Origin: Flavobacterium reichenbachii
Lineage (GTDB): Bacteria > Bacteroidota > Bacteroidia > Flavobacteriales > Flavobacteriaceae
Direction: 5' to 3'
Assembly: GCF_002217435.1 (NCBI RefSeq)
Contig: NZ_MUHF01000001.1
Location: 354,066 to 418,065 of the forward strand
Length of the DNA: 64,000 nucleotides
A model generated the notes under the pieces. That model searched no databases. It saw nothing but the letters and a program-made list of their open reading frames with translations, and had not been told where the DNA came from. Positions within the stretch are counted from its first letter, which is position 1, and every line of letters starts with the position of its first letter. The position numbers and the translations under genes were made by a program. Below are positions 15,694 to 25,371 of this stretch, piece by piece.

Positions 15694-16533
15694 ATGGACA
15701 ATAACAAAGTTTGGTTTATCACAGGAGCATCAAAAGGTATTGGATTACTATTAGCTCAAAAATTATTGGCTCAAGGCCAAAGAGTCGCTGCAACATCAAG
15801 AAGTGAAGCAGGATTAATAAAAGTATTAGGAAGCCCTTCTGAAAATTTCCTTCCATTAGAAATGGATTTGACGAATGAAAAAAGCGTCAAAAATGCCATT
15901 GAAATTACAATAAGTCATTTTAAAACAATCGATGTTTTAGTAAATAATGCAGGTTACGGTTTACTTGGAACATTAGAAGAATTAACAGACCAAGAATCAA
16001 GAAAAAATTATGATGTCAATGTTTTCGGCTTGTTAAATGTCATCAGAAACACAATGCCGTACATGCGTGCCAACCAATCAGGGCATATTTTTAATATTTC
16101 TTCTATCGCTGGATATAATGGTGGTTTCCCGGGCTGGGGCATTTATTGCTCTACAAAATTTGCTGTTTCTGGTTTAACAGAATCTTTGGCGGCAGAAGTA
16201 AAACGTTTTGGAGTGAATGTAACGTTGGTCTATCCAGGATATTTTAGAACTGATTTCTTAACCGACAGCTCTTTAGTTTTACCGCAAAATCCAATTACGG
16301 ACTACAAAGAAGTGAGAGAATCTGAAAGCGCACACAAAGAATCTATTAACGGAAATCAACCCGGAGATCCAGAAAAATTAGCAGATGCTTTAATCAAAAT
16401 GAGCACAGAAGAAAATCCAGCGATGCACTTATTCTTAGGACAAGATGCTTATGATATGGCAAATGTAAAAATAGAAAATGTTCAAAAAGAATTGGAACAA
16501 TGGAAAGAAGTCTCTGTTTCGACTGGGTTTTAA
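15694..16533 (+). CDS. short-chain dehydrogenase/reductase (SDR)
   Basis: A 279-residue classical SDR. The nucleotide-binding motif TGASKGIG is near residue 11, NNAGYG near residue 89, and the catalytic serine and YxxxK occur in NISSIAGYNG and YCSTK. An arginine in the loop after the second strand (AATSRSEAG) suggests NADP rather than NAD. After the core, YPGYFRTDF leads into a substrate-binding helix region. These enzymes reduce carbonyls or oxidise alcohols on small molecules; the substrate is unknown. Probably controlled by the AraC regulator upstream. A composite repeat begins just after the stop. Confidence 0.92.
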   Translation: MDNNKVWFITGASKGIGLLLAQKLLAQGQRVAATSRSEAGLIKVLGSPSENFLPLEMDLTNEKSVKNAIEITISHFKTIDVLVNNAGYGLLGTLEELTDQESRKNYDVNVFGLLNVIRNTMPYMRANQSGHIFNISSIAGYNGGFPGWGIYCSTKFAVSGLTESLAAEVKRFGVNVTLVYPGYFRTDFLTDSSLVLPQNPITDYKEVRESESAHKESINGNQPGDPEKLADALIKMSTEENPAMHLFLGQDAYDMANVKIENVQKELEQWKEVSVSTGF

Positions 16534-16534
16534 T

Positions 16535-16716
16535 TTGGTAATCAGAGAATGTGTCAATTAGGGAATGTGTCAATTAGAAAATTTGATAATTGCTTATACA
16601 GAATTCTATAGAAAGTAAACCCGACAGGTTTTAAAAACGTGTCGGGTTTACTAATGATTTAAAATAATTATCTCATTCTCTCATTATCAAATTTTCTAAT
16701 TGACACATTTTCTAAT
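16535..16716. repeat. composite inverted-repeat element with inner hairpin, copy B
   Basis: The outer arms are runs of GTGTCAATTAG-type words (16551-16590) and their reverse complements (16671-16715). The centre is a perfect 10-bp hairpin, AAACCCGACA at 16617-16626 with TGTCGGGTTT at 16640-16649, which could also end transcription. The element fills the whole gap between two convergent genes, and the right arm supplies the TAG stop codon of the ENPP gene at 16712. Confidence 0.75.
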
Positions 16717-17914
16717 TAACCAAAGCCAATTTAACATCGCTCAATTTCCCATCAACTTTCTCAATCTGCAAACCTAAAATATGTGCAATCAAAGGATAAA
16801 CTGAAACATTTTGAAAGGTATTAACTGTTTTGTCAACTTTAAAAACTGGACCTTTTGCATAAAAAATAGCATGCATATCTTTTTCATTGTTGTCATAACC
16901 GTGCGTACCGCCTTTTATGTGTGTACTTTCTTTGCTTACTAAACTATATCCTTTTTCAGCTTCAATAACAAAATCGTGTACACGCGGATTTGTTCCATAA
17001 TGCAATCTTTTTGGGACTTCAGCAGATCTCCAGAACTTAATATGCGACACTTTTTTTAATGCCTTTGCTATTGAATCCTGAAATCCTGTTTTTGCCTGAA
17101 GACTCATAATTGGATTAATTATCTCTTTATAACCCAGCCATTCTGGTTTTAGATAATCCAAAACAGCAACTTTTTTACCATTGCTGATATCAGCCATTCC
17201 GTGGTCTGAAACTATAATTAAATTGATTTGTTTTCCAATAGACAACTGGTCTAATCTTCGGGATAATTCACCCATAATAGAATCCATTTTGATAACCATT
17301 TTTTTGTTTTCTGGAGAAAGCGGACCAAAATTATGTCCGGTATGATCAGGTTCATCAAAATATAAAGTAACGAGATGAGGTCTTTGCTTTTCAGGAAGTT
17401 TCAGCCATTTTAGCACTGTATCAATTCTGGATCCGTATGGAATTTTATTGTCATATGTTTTAAAATAACTTGGATTTCTTTGATCAATATCAGAACCCGG
17501 CCAGAAGAAAGATGCCGTTTTTACACCTTGCTGTTCTGCTAGATTCCAAATCGGATTTCCTCCATAAAATCTCGAATCATTTTTAGCATTACTAGACAAA
17601 GAAAATGATTCTTTTAATGAGTCATCATAAAAAACATTATTAATAATTCCGTGATGATCAGGATAAAGTCCAGTGACAATAGCATAATGGTTTGGAAATG
17701 TTTTAGTTGGATATGAAGGTTTCATTGATTTTGCATGAACACCTTTTTTTTCAATCTTCTTCAGATTTGGAAGGTTAAATTGCTTGCCATAATCCCAACG
17801 AAATCCATCCATAGAAACTAAAACTACGTAGGCATTTTTGTTAGATTGAGAATATAAGATTGATGCAGAAAAAAGGAATGTGAAAGATAATAGTTGAGTT
17901 GTGAATTTTCTCAT
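16712..17914 (-). CDS. secreted ENPP-type nucleotide pyrophosphatase/phosphodiesterase
   Basis: A 400-residue exported enzyme of the alkaline-phosphatase superfamily. A signal peptide (cleavage-like ILYSQS near residue 22) is followed by VLVSMDGFRWDY with the first metal aspartate, PTKTFPNHY with the nucleophilic threonine, DEPDHTGHNFGP with Asp and His metal ligands, SDHGM with the Asp-His pair, and a late GGTHGYDN histidine. All two-zinc-site ligands of ENPP enzymes appear present. It would cleave nucleotide or phospholipid phosphodiesters in the periplasm or outside. It stands alone; its last codons run into a repeat that provides the stop. Confidence 0.9.
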   Translation of the reverse strand: MRKFTTQLLSFTFLFSASILYSQSNKNAYVVLVSMDGFRWDYGKQFNLPNLKKIEKKGVHAKSMKPSYPTKTFPNHYAIVTGLYPDHHGIINNVFYDDSLKESFSLSSNAKNDSRFYGGNPIWNLAEQQGVKTASFFWPGSDIDQRNPSYFKTYDNKIPYGSRIDTVLKWLKLPEKQRPHLVTLYFDEPDHTGHNFGPLSPENKKMVIKMDSIMGELSRRLDQLSIGKQINLIIVSDHGMADISNGKKVAVLDYLKPEWLGYKEIINPIMSLQAKTGFQDSIAKALKKVSHIKFWRSAEVPKRLHYGTNPRVHDFVIEAEKGYSLVSKESTHIKGGTHGYDNNEKDMHAIFYAKGPVFKVDKTVNTFQNVSVYPLIAHILGLQIEKVDGKLSDVKLALVN

Positions 17915-17993
17915 TTTGCAATTTTAAGTAGAACTGCAAAGGTATTAATAAACGATTTTTTAATAAAAAAGAGAATGTTAAACTAAGTGAAAG

Positions 17994-18215
17994 TTTGCCA
18001 CGAATTTCACGAATGCTTTGTGTGAAAAAAGGTTACCACAAATTTCACAAATTAGCACAAATTTTTAAGCAGAGTACCTAGGGAAATAATTTGCGGTGAT
18101 TTGTGAAATTTGCGGGAAAGAAAAATCTTTGTAATCCTTTAATCTGTGGCTAGAAGAAAATATATATAAAGATTAGAAAAAAATAATTCGTGAAAATTCG
18201 TGTAATTTGTGGCAA
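17994..18215. repeat. nested inverted repeat of the CCACGAATTTCACGAAT family
   Basis: This occupies most of the 352-bp gap between the ENPP and groEL genes. The outer arms are TTTGCCACGAATTTCACGAA (from 17994) and its reverse complement at 18185-18215; the inner arms are CCACAAATTTCACAAATT (18036 on) and GTGATTTGTGAAATTTG (18096 on). Between arms only AT-rich spacer is present, no ORF. The same words flank the GxxExxY gene at 24.9-25.4 kb, so this looks like an empty version of that unit. Confidence 0.65.
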
Positions 18216-18243
18216 AAAAAACGCCAGACATAGATCTGGCGTT
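18214..18243 (-). terminator. groEL intrinsic terminator
   Basis: An 8-bp GC-rich stem (ACGCCAGA at 18221-18228 with TCTGGCGT at 18235-18242), a 6-nt loop and, read leftward, a T-run. It begins 24 bp past the groEL stop codon. Confidence 0.9.
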
Positions 18244-18266
18244 TATAGTTTAAGAAGTAAGAGTGA

Positions 18267-20027
<1,761 letters not shown>

Positions 20028-20035
<8 letters not shown>

Positions 20036-20384
20036 GTATTAGTACTTGTTTTAATTTATAAATTTTGCTTTTTATACTATTGATTTTTTCTATTAGATTC
20101 TCTGCAATTTCATTATTAAGGTATTGCAAATCTTTAGTTAAAATCAAAAGATATTCTGTTTCATTTGCAGAACCTAAAGCTATGTTGAGAAATTGATTGA
20201 ATTCTTTGTCGCTATTTCTTCCGCATCCTTCACTAATATTAGTTGGAATTGATGAAGATGCTCTCCTAATCTGGCTTGTTAATCCATATAATTCTTCTTT
20301 CGGAAAATTGAAAGTTGTTTTATAGATTTCTAGAGTAAAAGAATGACTTAGCTGCCAAATATCATATTTTTTAAAATCTCTCAT
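20028..20384 (-). CDS. four-helix-bundle protein (23S rRNA intervening-sequence family)
   Basis: A 118-residue, mostly helical protein of the four-helix-bundle family first known from 23S rRNA intervening sequences (TIGR02436). Family hallmarks are the opening F.KYDIWQLSHSFTLEIY, the LTSQIRRASSSIPTNISEG block and the FLNIALGSANETEYLL block. Such proteins occur in many copies in some Bacteroidetes, often between unrelated genes; their biochemical role is unknown. Here it splits the groES-groEL pair, on the same strand as both, and is bracketed by heptanucleotide repeats, which suggests insertion of an ORF-carrying unit rather than a functional partner of the chaperonin. Confidence 0.88.
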
Positions 20385-20389
20385 TTTTT

Positions 20390-20465
20390 TGGCTTTATGC
20401 TTTAGGCAATATGCTTTAAGCTTTTTGTTGGAGGCCTATAGCTTACGGCTTAAAGCTTACAGCAA
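20390..20465. repeat. degenerate heptanucleotide repeat tract upstream of the four-helix-bundle gene
   Basis: Words include TTTATGC, TTTAGGC, AATATGC, TTTAAGC and, nearer groES, TATAGCT, TACGGCT, TAAAGCT, TACAGC. This matches the tract on the other side of the gene (19909-20035) and begins right after the groES stop. Confidence 0.65.
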
Positions 20466-20467
20466 AT

Positions 20468-20743
20468 TTAGATTATCGCAAGAATATCATCCTCACGCAT
20501 GATCAAATAATCAGTTCCTTCTAATTTTAATTCTGTTCCTGCATATTTACCGTAAAGTACAGTATCACCAACTTTTACGGTCATAGTGTGATCTTTAGAT
20601 CCGTTTCCTACTGCTACTACAGTTCCTTTTTGTGGTTTTTCTTTGGCAGTATCAGGAATAAAAATACCTGAGGCAGTTTTGGTTTCAGCTGCAACAGGCT
20701 CAATAAGTACGCGATCTGAAAGCGGTTTAATGTTTAAGGCCAT
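20468..20743 (-). CDS. groS: co-chaperonin GroES (Hsp10)
   Basis: A 91-residue co-chaperonin of normal length: [16 protein letters not shown] start, mobile loop with the hydrophobic [12 protein letters not shown] stretch that contacts Gro[11 protein letters not shown], and the C-terminal [13 protein letters not shown]. It caps the GroEL ring. It is transcribed leftward toward groEL, with the four-helix-bundle gene and repeats between them; a terminator-like hairpin at 20832-20864 upstream separates it from secG, so its promoter lies in the 88 bp after that hairpin. I could not recognise a CIRCE operator there. Confidence 0.97.
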   Translation of the reverse strand: MALNIKPLSDRVLIEPVAAETKTASGIFIPDTAKEKPQKGTVVAVGNGSKDHTMTVKVGDTVLYGKYAGTELKLEGTDYLIMREDDILAII

Positions 20744-20831
20744 GATTTTATATTATTATAAGTTATACGTTTTTTATGTTCAATTAGCTTTCAGAAATTG
20801 TGCCATGCTGTTTTAACTGACATTATTTCCT

Positions 20832-20864
20832 AAAAAAAATGCCAGCTTTGACAGGCTGGCATTT
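20832..20864 (-). terminator. intrinsic terminator after secG
   Basis: A 10-bp stem (AAATGCCAGC at 20837-20846 with GCTGGCATTT at 20855-20864), an 8-nt loop and, read leftward, a T-run. It lies 19 bp past the secG stop and separates the secG unit from groES. Confidence 0.88.
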
Positions 20865-20882
20865 CAATTTATATTAAATAGA

Positions 20883-21224
20883 TTATTTTGCTGCAGGTGC
20901 TGCCGGAGCAGGAGTTTGTTGTGCTGGAGCTACTGGTGCGTTTGTTGCAGGCGCATCAGTTTTTTCAATAAGTTTAGAATCTGTATCGCTTAATGATCCT
21001 GTGAAGCTTAAGCTTGAAAGTAAAATTAAAGCAATCAAAATAGTAGCTAAAGTCCAAGTACTTTTATCTAAAAAGTCTGTTGTTTTTTGTACACCACCCA
21101 GCATTTGTGTTCCGCTGATAGTAGACGATAATCCGCCTCCTTTAGGGTTTTGTACCATAATTACTACGATCAATAGAAAGCAAACTATTGTGATTAAAAC
21201 TAAGAAAATTGAAAATGTGCTCAT
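20883..21224 (-). CDS. secG: preprotein translocase subunit SecG
   Basis: A 113-residue inner-membrane protein with two transmembrane helices (STFSIFLVLITIVCFLLIVV and TWTLATILIALILLSSLSF) joined by the conserved cytoplasmic loop VQNPKGGGLSSTISG. SecG assists SecYE-SecA protein export. The Ala/Pro-rich tail (PAQQTPAPAAPAAK) is a common low-complexity extension. It starts 3 bp after the TPR-protein gene stop, so the two are translationally linked. Confidence 0.95.
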   Translation of the reverse strand: MSTFSIFLVLITIVCFLLIVVIMVQNPKGGGLSSTISGTQMLGGVQKTTDFLDKSTWTLATILIALILLSSLSFTGSLSDTDSKLIEKTDAPATNAPVAPAQQTPAPAAPAAK

Positions 21225-21227
21225 TGT

Positions 21228-22757
21228 TTAATTATTATTGTTATTTTGTTGTAAAATCCTTATATCCGAAATACGGTCTGCAAAGAAACTAATTTTTTCT
21301 GGATATTTCAAAATTAATATTTCATATGCTTGTATCGCTTTTGTATATTTCTTTTGTTCTAAATATACTCTGGCTAACGTCTCGGTCATTAAGTAAGAAT
21401 TATCTTCCTTGTTGATATCAATTAATACCGTAGGATTTATTCCGGTTGGTTTTATTGGAGAAATTTTTGGATTTGTTTCAATGAATTTATCGATGATTTC
21501 TGCCTTTTTCTTTCTTTCTTCCTCGTCATCAGCTTCGTTTTTTTTTACCTCTTCAGAAGTTTCGTTTGTTCTGTCGATAGGTTCTGTACGAGCCAATTGC
21601 AGCCACTCTTGAAACGAATGTTTTTCATTAGCAGAAAAATCTAATGGTTTTCCTATTTCAAGATGCTCTATTGCATTTTTTACAGATTCTGAGCTTTCCT
21701 CTTGTTTAACTTCTTCCGGAGCTTCATCAAAAACTACTGTTTCGGCTTCTTTTATTGAAGTTATTAAAGATTCTTCGATAGGATCAATTCTAGCTTCAGG
21801 AATTAAAATAGGTTCTTCCGCAGGTTTTTCTGTTTCGATTAGAATGTGTTCCTCGATTTTTGGTTCCTCAATTTCTACAGGTTCCTCAAAAGTAACAGAT
21901 TCAATAGTATGTACAGCATCCAAAACAGACTGATCTATTATAGGCTCTATTTTAGATTCTATTTTTACAGGTTCTTCAAAAGTAACAGATTCGATTTTTT
22001 TGATAGAATCTAAGATAGATTCCTCAATAAAAGGATCAATTTTATTTTCTTCGATTTTCGAAGGTTCTTCAAAAGTGATAGATTCAATTTTCTTGATAGA
22101 ATCTAAAATTGACTGATCAATTTCGGGTATAATTGGTTCTTCAATTTTTACCGATTCTTCAAAAGTAACCGCTTCTATTTTATTTATAGCATCTAAAACT
22201 GGATTATCAGCAGCGGTTTCCGTTTCAGTTTCTTCCGTTTTTAATACTTCATCAAAAATAACAGTTTCAATTTTAGGTGTATTTTCTACAGAAGGCTGTT
22301 CAATAACAGTTTCAATTTTAGGTTCTTCTGTTTTTACAGATCTTTCAAAAGTTACTGTTGTGGCTTCTTTTATAGAATCTAAAATAGATTTTTCGATAGG
22401 GTCAATTCTAACTTCGGCAGCTCTGGCAGTTGCAGCAGGTAAAATTACTTCACTGTCTACAACATTAATTTGTAAAAGATCTTTAAGTTTTTGATCGTAA
22501 TATTTCTCCTGAATCGAGGTAAAACTTTCAGAAGTTATAAAGTCAAATAAAACAGAGCGATCTGCCGTATGAGCGGCTGTAACTTTTAGAGCATAATTAT
22601 ACTTAAAGCTATTTTGATTGTAAAGCCCTTTCAATCTTAGTGCTCTGGCACTTTGAAAATAAGGAAATTCATTCAAAACACTTCCTAATGCTTCCGTCTG
22701 CTTTTCTGTAATAGCATCGGGTTTGTTCATTAAGTAGTTATAATCAGTTACATTCAT
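21228..22757 (-). CDS. TPR-containing protein with seven degenerate ~30-residue acidic repeats
   Basis: A 509-residue soluble protein in three parts. The N-terminal 100 residues are helical (ITEKQTEALGSVLNEFPYF). Residues about 110-370 are a tandem array of roughly seven repeats with core SILDSIKKIESVTFEEPVKI, very rich in Glu, Ile, Val and Pro. The C-terminal 140 residues include LARVYLEQKKYTKAIQAYEI, a tetratricopeptide-like helix pair. No signal peptide. It sits between lptE and secG in an order conserved in flavobacteria as I recall, so a cell-envelope scaffolding role is possible. Function unknown. Confidence 0.75.
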   Translation of the reverse strand: MNVTDYNYLMNKPDAITEKQTEALGSVLNEFPYFQSARALRLKGLYNQNSFKYNYALKVTAAHTADRSVLFDFITSESFTSIQEKYYDQKLKDLLQINVVDSEVILPAATARAAEVRIDPIEKSILDSIKEATTVTFERSVKTEEPKIETVIEQPSVENTPKIETVIFDEVLKTEETETETAADNPVLDAINKIEAVTFEESVKIEEPIIPEIDQSILDSIKKIESITFEEPSKIEENKIDPFIEESILDSIKKIESVTFEEPVKIESKIEPIIDQSVLDAVHTIESVTFEEPVEIEEPKIEEHILIETEKPAEEPILIPEARIDPIEESLITSIKEAETVVFDEAPEEVKQEESSESVKNAIEHLEIGKPLDFSANEKHSFQEWLQLARTEPIDRTNETSEEVKKNEADDEEERKKKAEIIDKFIETNPKISPIKPTGINPTVLIDINKEDNSYLMTETLARVYLEQKKYTKAIQAYEILILKYPEKISFFADRISDIRILQQNNNNN

Positions 22758-22850
22758 TATTTAATCTTTTGTTTAATCGTTTATTTGTTTAACTGTCTAA
22801 TTGTTTTAGTGAAATCGATTAAAAAAATAACCGATCCAACAAATAAACTT

Positions 22851-23354
22851 CTACCATTTTGCTAATGAATCATTAAAGATGTCTTGCGTGATTCGATCAT
22901 AAATGGTTTTAATTGCTTCATTTAAAATCGTTCCGGTTGGAAGACCGGTTCCTGCAAAGTCATAATAAAATTCATAAGTTTTCTCAAAATCATCTGCCTC
23001 TTTCTTTTTATTGGTAAATCTAACAGCAATACGAATGGATAAACGGTTCTGAAAAGCCTGCTGATCTGCAGTTGCAGTCATTGGAGTAGTTCTGTAATCT
23101 ACGATTTCACCGTCATAAATTAGATCACCTCCATTGCTTACTAAGTTCAGGTTAGTCTGACCTTGAATTAGATCTTGGAGAGCAAGAGTAAAAGTTCTGT
23201 CAATTCCAGGCTCAATCAAGTCGGCATTGTTATGGAAAAAGTTGACCTGAAAAGTTTTGGCATCAATTGGTGTTGTTCCTGTAAAGTTGTACACCGAGCA
23301 CCCGCTTAACATAAACAGACTGATAAAACCGAATAAATAATATATTTTTTTCAT
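22851..23354 (-). CDS. lptE: LPS-assembly lipoprotein LptE
   Basis: A 167-residue outer-membrane lipoprotein. The signal peptide ends in the lipobox LSGC with the lipidated cysteine near residue 18, followed by SVYNFTGTTPIDAKTFQV, typical of the Bacteroidetes LptE family. The fold ends with LNEAIKTIYDRITQDIFND. LptE plugs the LptD barrel that places lipopolysaccharide on the cell surface. The frame extends to 23378, but ATG 23354 (MKKIYYLFGF) gives a proper lipoprotein signal. It precedes the TPR protein and secG on the same strand. Confidence 0.85.
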   Translation of the reverse strand: MKKIYYLFGFISLFMLSGCSVYNFTGTTPIDAKTFQVNFFHNNADLIEPGIDRTFTLALQDLIQGQTNLNLVSNGGDLIYDGEIVDYRTTPMTATADQQAFQNRLSIRIAVRFTNKKKEADDFEKTYEFYYDFAGTGLPTGTILNEAIKTIYDRITQDIFNDSLAKW

Positions 23355-23439
23355 AAGATGTTTTGGTGAAAATTCCAATGTTTTTAAATTCTAATTCTCT
23401 AGAAAATTCAAGTCTTAAACTCTAAATTCTATTTTTTTT

Positions 23440-23447
23440 CAAATATA
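23440..23447 (-). promoter_or_regulatory. possible -7 element of the lptE promoter
   Basis: Read leftward, TATATTTG matches TAnnTTTG, 86 nt before the lptE start and within the 163-bp gap after the sigma-54 activator gene. No -33 box was found, so this is tentative. Confidence 0.3.
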
Positions 23448-23517
23448 CTAATTTGGACACTAGAGCTGGCGAACTGGAGAGGCAATTTGGAATTTATTTT
23501 TGGAATTTTCTTTTATT

Positions 23518-24774
23518 TTATAAATCGAATTGTTTGATTTTTCGATATAATGTTCTTTCAGATATACCCAACTCGTCTGCAGCTGCTTTACGTTTTCCTT
23601 TGTTTTTTTCTAATGATTTTTTGATCATTTCGATTTCTTTTTGTTCCAGACGTAAAATCTCTTCTTCTTCGATTGTTTCTGCAAATAGATAATTATCATC
23701 TTGAATCTGATAATTTTCCTCGCGTACTGCGGGAGTCATTACAGCAGTTCTTGGCTCTTCTTCAAAATCTATTTCGCTGTCGTTTTCCTGAGACCCGTAT
23801 ATTTTCTGAATTAAATTTGGATTAATATCCTGCACTTTTGACGAACCGTTTTTCATTAATTCTAATGTCAGTTTTTTCAAATCGTTCAGGTCACTTTTCA
23901 TATCAAAAAGCACTTTATATAGTATGTCTCTTTCTGTACTAAAATCACTTTCTTTTTTCTTATCACTAATTACAGAAGGCAAATTTGTTCCTTCGGCAGG
24001 AAGATAAGATTGTAAAGTAGATAAAGAAATGTCACGATTGGTTTCTAAAACAGAAATTTGTTCAGCTACATTTCGCAATTGACGAATATTTCCATTCCAT
24101 CTAAATTTTTGCAAAAGCTGTACAGCATCATCATCCAGTTTCAACGGAGGCATTTTATATTTGTGAGCAAAATCGGCAACAAATTTTCTAAATAGCAAAT
24201 GAATATCATCATTTCTTTCGCGTAAAGGCGGCAGTGTGATTTCTACTGTCGTTAAACGATAGTACAAATCCTCACGAAACTTGCCTTTTTCGATTGCATT
24301 AAATAAATTTACGTTTGTAGCAGCAACAATTCTCACATTAGTTTTCTGAACCTGAGACGAACCAACTTTTATAAATTCACCGTTTTCGAGAACGCGAAGT
24401 AAACGTACCTGAGTTGTTAAGGGTAATTCGCCAACTTCGTCCAAAAAAATTGTTCCGCCGTCGGCTACTTCAAAATACCCTTCACGCGTGCTTGTAGCTC
24501 CAGTAAAAGCACCTTTTTCGTGTCCAAAAAGCTCACTGTCAATAGTTCCTTCCGGAATTGCACCACAGTTTACAGCAATATATTTTCCATGCTTTCTGTG
24601 CGAAAGCGAATGGATTATTCTTGGAATATTTTCTTTACCAACACCACTTTCCCCAGTTACCATTACCGAAATATCAGTAGGCGCAACCTGAATGGCTTTT
24701 TCGATGGCACGATTTAATTTTGGATCATTTCCAATAATCTCAAATCGTTGTTTTATTGCTTGAACTGTTTCCAT
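23518..24774 (-). CDS. sigma-54-dependent transcriptional activator
   Basis: A 418-residue regulator. A central AAA+ domain begins almost at once: Walker A GESGVGKE, the sigma-54 contact loop GAFTGA, Walker B GGTIFLDEVGELP, and the sensor residues LYYRL. A linker of about 90 residues and a C-terminal Fis-type helix-turn-helix (KNKGKRKAAADELGISERTL) follow. There is no receiver or ligand domain, so its activity must be set by expression or by a partner. ATG 24774 (METVQAIKQRFE) is preferred over 24789. It sits between miaB and lptE; target genes are not evident here. Confidence 0.9.
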   Translation of the reverse strand: METVQAIKQRFEIIGNDPKLNRAIEKAIQVAPTDISVMVTGESGVGKENIPRIIHSLSHRKHGKYIAVNCGAIPEGTIDSELFGHEKGAFTGATSTREGYFEVADGGTIFLDEVGELPLTTQVRLLRVLENGEFIKVGSSQVQKTNVRIVAATNVNLFNAIEKGKFREDLYYRLTTVEITLPPLRERNDDIHLLFRKFVADFAHKYKMPPLKLDDDAVQLLQKFRWNGNIRQLRNVAEQISVLETNRDISLSTLQSYLPAEGTNLPSVISDKKKESDFSTERDILYKVLFDMKSDLNDLKKLTLELMKNGSSKVQDINPNLIQKIYGSQENDSEIDFEEEPRTAVMTPAVREENYQIQDDNYLFAETIEEEEILRLEQKEIEMIKKSLEKNKGKRKAAADELGISERTLYRKIKQFDL

Positions 24775-24836
24775 ATAGTTTTGTTTCAAGTTTTATTTGT
24801 TTCAGGTTTCAAGTTACGGAATGTATACGAGTCTTA

Positions 24837-24932
24837 AAACCACAAATAATATTTTTATCAGTTTGCCACAGATTAAAATGACTAGCACGAATTTTTAAAT
24901 AAACCACAAATTACACAAATTTGCGCAAATTC
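24837..24932. repeat. repeat block on the 3' side of the GxxExxY gene
   Basis: AT-rich words of one family: ACCACAAATAATATT, TTTGCCACAGATTAAAATG, and CCACAAATTACACAAATTTG ending in CGCAAATT. The last matches, in reverse complement, the block at 25331-25360 on the other side of the gene, and the outer and inner arms of the element at 17994-18215. Confidence 0.55.
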
Positions 24933-24950
24933 ATTTTAAGAATTTATCAA

Positions 24951-25325
24951 TCATTTATGTACTAGTGATTTGTTTTGAAAGTTTGCAATTATTCCAACTG
25001 GAGTATCTGCAAGTTTCATGTAATTTAATGCTTGGGCGAGATGATCATTGCAAATTTCTTTCACAGATTTCACTTCTAATATTATATCATCATAAACTAT
25101 GAAATCAGCATAAAATTTATGAGGTAAAATAACTCCTTTATATTCAATTGAAAATTCCTTTTCTCGTTGATAAGGAATTTGATGATTTTTAAATTCAATT
25201 TCTAATGCGTCTTTATATATAATTTCAAGTAAACCAGGACCTAATAATCTATGTACTTCCATACATATTCCAACAATCTTGTAATTTTCGTTTTTCTTGT
25301 AATAATATTCGTTCGAGTCAGACAT
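24951..25325 (-). CDS. GxxExxY-family protein (PD-(D/E)xK-like fold)
   Basis: A 124-residue protein of the GxxExxY family (TIGR04256): the name motif is GLLEIIY in LLGPGLLEIIYKDALEIE near residue 32, preceded by IVGICMEVHR and followed by REKEFSIEYKG and the nuclease-like core YADFIVYDDIILEVKSV, which carries the Asp...Glu-x-Lys arrangement of PD-(D/E)xK enzymes. The biological role is unknown. It is inserted between two conserved genes and bracketed by inverted repeat words, much like the four-helix-bundle gene between groES and groEL. The two families often show such scattered, multi-copy distribution. Confidence 0.85.
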   Translation of the reverse strand: MSDSNEYYYKKNENYKIVGICMEVHRLLGPGLLEIIYKDALEIEFKNHQIPYQREKEFSIEYKGVILPHKFYADFIVYDDIILEVKSVKEICNDHLAQALNYMKLADTPVGIIANFQNKSLVHK

Positions 25326-25330
25326 GGAGT

Positions 25331-25360
25331 TTAATTTGTGAAAATTTGTGAAATTTGAGG
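25331..25360. repeat. repeat block on the 5' side of the GxxExxY gene
   Basis: TTTAATTTGTGAAAATTTGT and GAAATTTGAGG; the reverse complement reads CCTCAAATTTCACAAATTTT, matching the block at about 24904-24932 in inverted orientation. Length is about 30 bp, directly upstream of the gene's start and beside the miaB stop. Confidence 0.55.
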
Positions 25361-25371
25361 TTAAAAAAAAA

